Part shown: piece by piece, positions 6,353 to 6,868 of the stretch
Numbering within the stretch: position 1 is the first letter of the stretch
Layout of the letters: each line of letters opens with the position of its first letter
Assembly: GCA_031283825.1 (NCBI GenBank)
Contig: JAITAZ010000209.1
Span: 1 to 6,868, forward strand
Reading direction: 5' to 3'
DNA: 6,868 nt
From: Planctomycetaceae bacterium
Lineage (GTDB): Bacteria; Planctomycetota; Planctomycetia; Pirellulales; Thermoguttaceae
Program-made: the position numbers and the translations under genes
Notes under the pieces: generated by a model
What the model saw: the letters and a program-made list of their open reading frames with translations, nothing else
Told to the model about the DNA's origin: nothing
Database searches by the model: none

Positions 6353-6393
6353 AATTTTACATCAGGGAACTTCTAAAAACTCGTTTTTTTATT

Positions 6394-6424
6394 AACCACT
6401 GAGAACACAGAGTTCACAGAGAGA
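6394..6424. repeat. ACAGAG-type dispersed repeat after lutB
   Basis: The sequence at 6394-6424 reads AACCACTGAGAACACAGAG followed by TTCACAGAGAGA, an internal near-repeat of (A/T)(A/T)CACAGAG. From memory, AACCACNGAGNNCACAGAG strings recur between genes in Planctomycetes and many other environmental bacteria, with no known role. It starts 42 bases after the lutB stop codon. Confidence 0.5.
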
Positions 6425-6490
6425 ATATTCTTAAAAAATTGTAATATTTATTTGTTGTATTTGTTCTCGCGTTTTAAATTCATAATTCCG

Positions 6491-6842
6491 AATTTTAAAA
6501 ACTGTGAACGGTTACTAAAAAACCATATTATTTTTTTGGGGGACATTGGGGACAAAGGGGACGCTGGGGACATTGGGGACACACTAATTTAAAAACCATG
6601 ATTAACGACTCAACAGAAGACAACAGCCTTTTTAAAAGAGAGAATTTTTTTCTTTAAATTTTGTCCCCTCCGAGCTGACAATCCCAGATTTCAAACAAGA
6701 ACGTCCCTTTTGTCCCCAACGTCCCCCCCTTTGTCCCCAGCGTCCCCCCAAAAATTATCTTTGACTTTTTAAAAACCATACTATTTTTCTGTATTCGTTC
6801 ACGGTTTTTAAATTCGGAATTTAAAAACCCGTGAACGGTTAC
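6491..6842. repeat. G-rich/C-rich inverted intergenic element, copy 2
   Basis: This is a second, diverged copy of the element at 1671-1937, in the same orientation. The G-rich arm has five 9-base GGGGACNNN units (6538-6580). The C-rich arm (6703-6749) is less regular, with C-runs of 3, 4, 7, 4 and 6. AACCATATTATTTTTT precedes the G arm as in copy 1. The first 60 or so bases of the centre differ from copy 1 at about four positions, and 25 bases from CCCAGATTTC into the C arm are identical; the middle of the centre differs. The copy is bracketed by direct repeats of about 25 bases, both ending GTGAACGGTTAC (6491-6515 and 6818-6842). No transposase is present. Mobility is inferred only from the two copies and their edges. 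Confidence 0.72.
6796..6837. repeat. Long hairpin at the right end of element copy 2
   Basis: A 20-base arm starting CGTTCACGG (6796-6815) pairs with 6817-6837, ending CGTGAACG, with one bulged C and a single-base loop. It has no T-run and so is not a clear terminator. The GTGAACGG arm is half of the motif that marks the edges of both G-rich/C-rich elements. Confidence 0.6.
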
Positions 6843-6843
6843 G

Positions 6844-6868
6844 ATGAATATTTGTAACGAATATTCAT
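6844..6868. repeat. Palindrome at the window end
   Basis: ATGAATATT (6844-6852) and AATATTCAT (6860-6868) are exact reverse complements around a 7-base loop. The right arm ends at the last base of the window, so the stem may be longer. It directly follows the GTGAACGGTTAC edge motif of element copy 2. Confidence 0.45.

Overview
The window looks like chromosomal DNA of an AT-rich, low-GC planctomycete. It may be a gut- or sediment-type member of the Pirellulales, but that placement is an inference. Three things support it. The YidC has a PDZ-like insertion and a long lysine-rich C-terminal tail, as I remember from Planctomycetes. None of the three genes has a Shine-Dalgarno sequence. The intergenic DNA is full of dispersed repeats of the ATCCGTGTTT, ACAGAG and CGGCTAAYGCCG types, which I recall from planctomycete and related environmental genomes.

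Layout: all three genes are on the + strand. The first 330 bases hold repeats and palindromes. At 331-1533 is a metal-dependent amidohydrolase of the deaminase/chlorohydrolase branch. The 677-base gap at 1534-2210 is almost entirely repeat structure: a branched palindrome (1584-1664), a G-rich/C-rich inverted element (about 1671-1937), and a palindrome bounded by 13-base inverted repeats (1925-2052). A likely yidC promoter and leader follow. At 2211-4901 is yidC, the membrane-protein insertase. After 101 bases comes lutB (5003-6352), an LUD-domain protein with two 4Fe-4S cluster motifs, related to lactate oxidation. The final 516 bases hold an ACAGAG-type repeat, a second copy of the G-rich/C-rich element (about 6491-6842) and a terminal palindrome.

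The genes do not form an obvious pathway. YidC is housekeeping (membrane protein insertion), LutB is a catabolic redox subunit whose usual partners LutA and LutC are not here, and the amidohydrolase substrate is unknown. yidC and lutB could be co-transcribed.

The most interesting signal is non-genic. Two copies of a roughly 270-350 base element lie 4.8 kb apart in the same orientation. Each has a G-rich arm of five 9-base units (GGGGACNNN), a conserved central segment, and a complementary C-rich arm. Each arm is a candidate G-quadruplex, one per strand, and together they can form a long hairpin. Part of the central segment differs between copies only at codon third positions and at a start codon in one reading frame (INDSTEDNSLFKRE), which hints at a decayed or very small coding sequence. 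The motif GTAACCGTTCACG, in both orientations, marks the edges of these elements.
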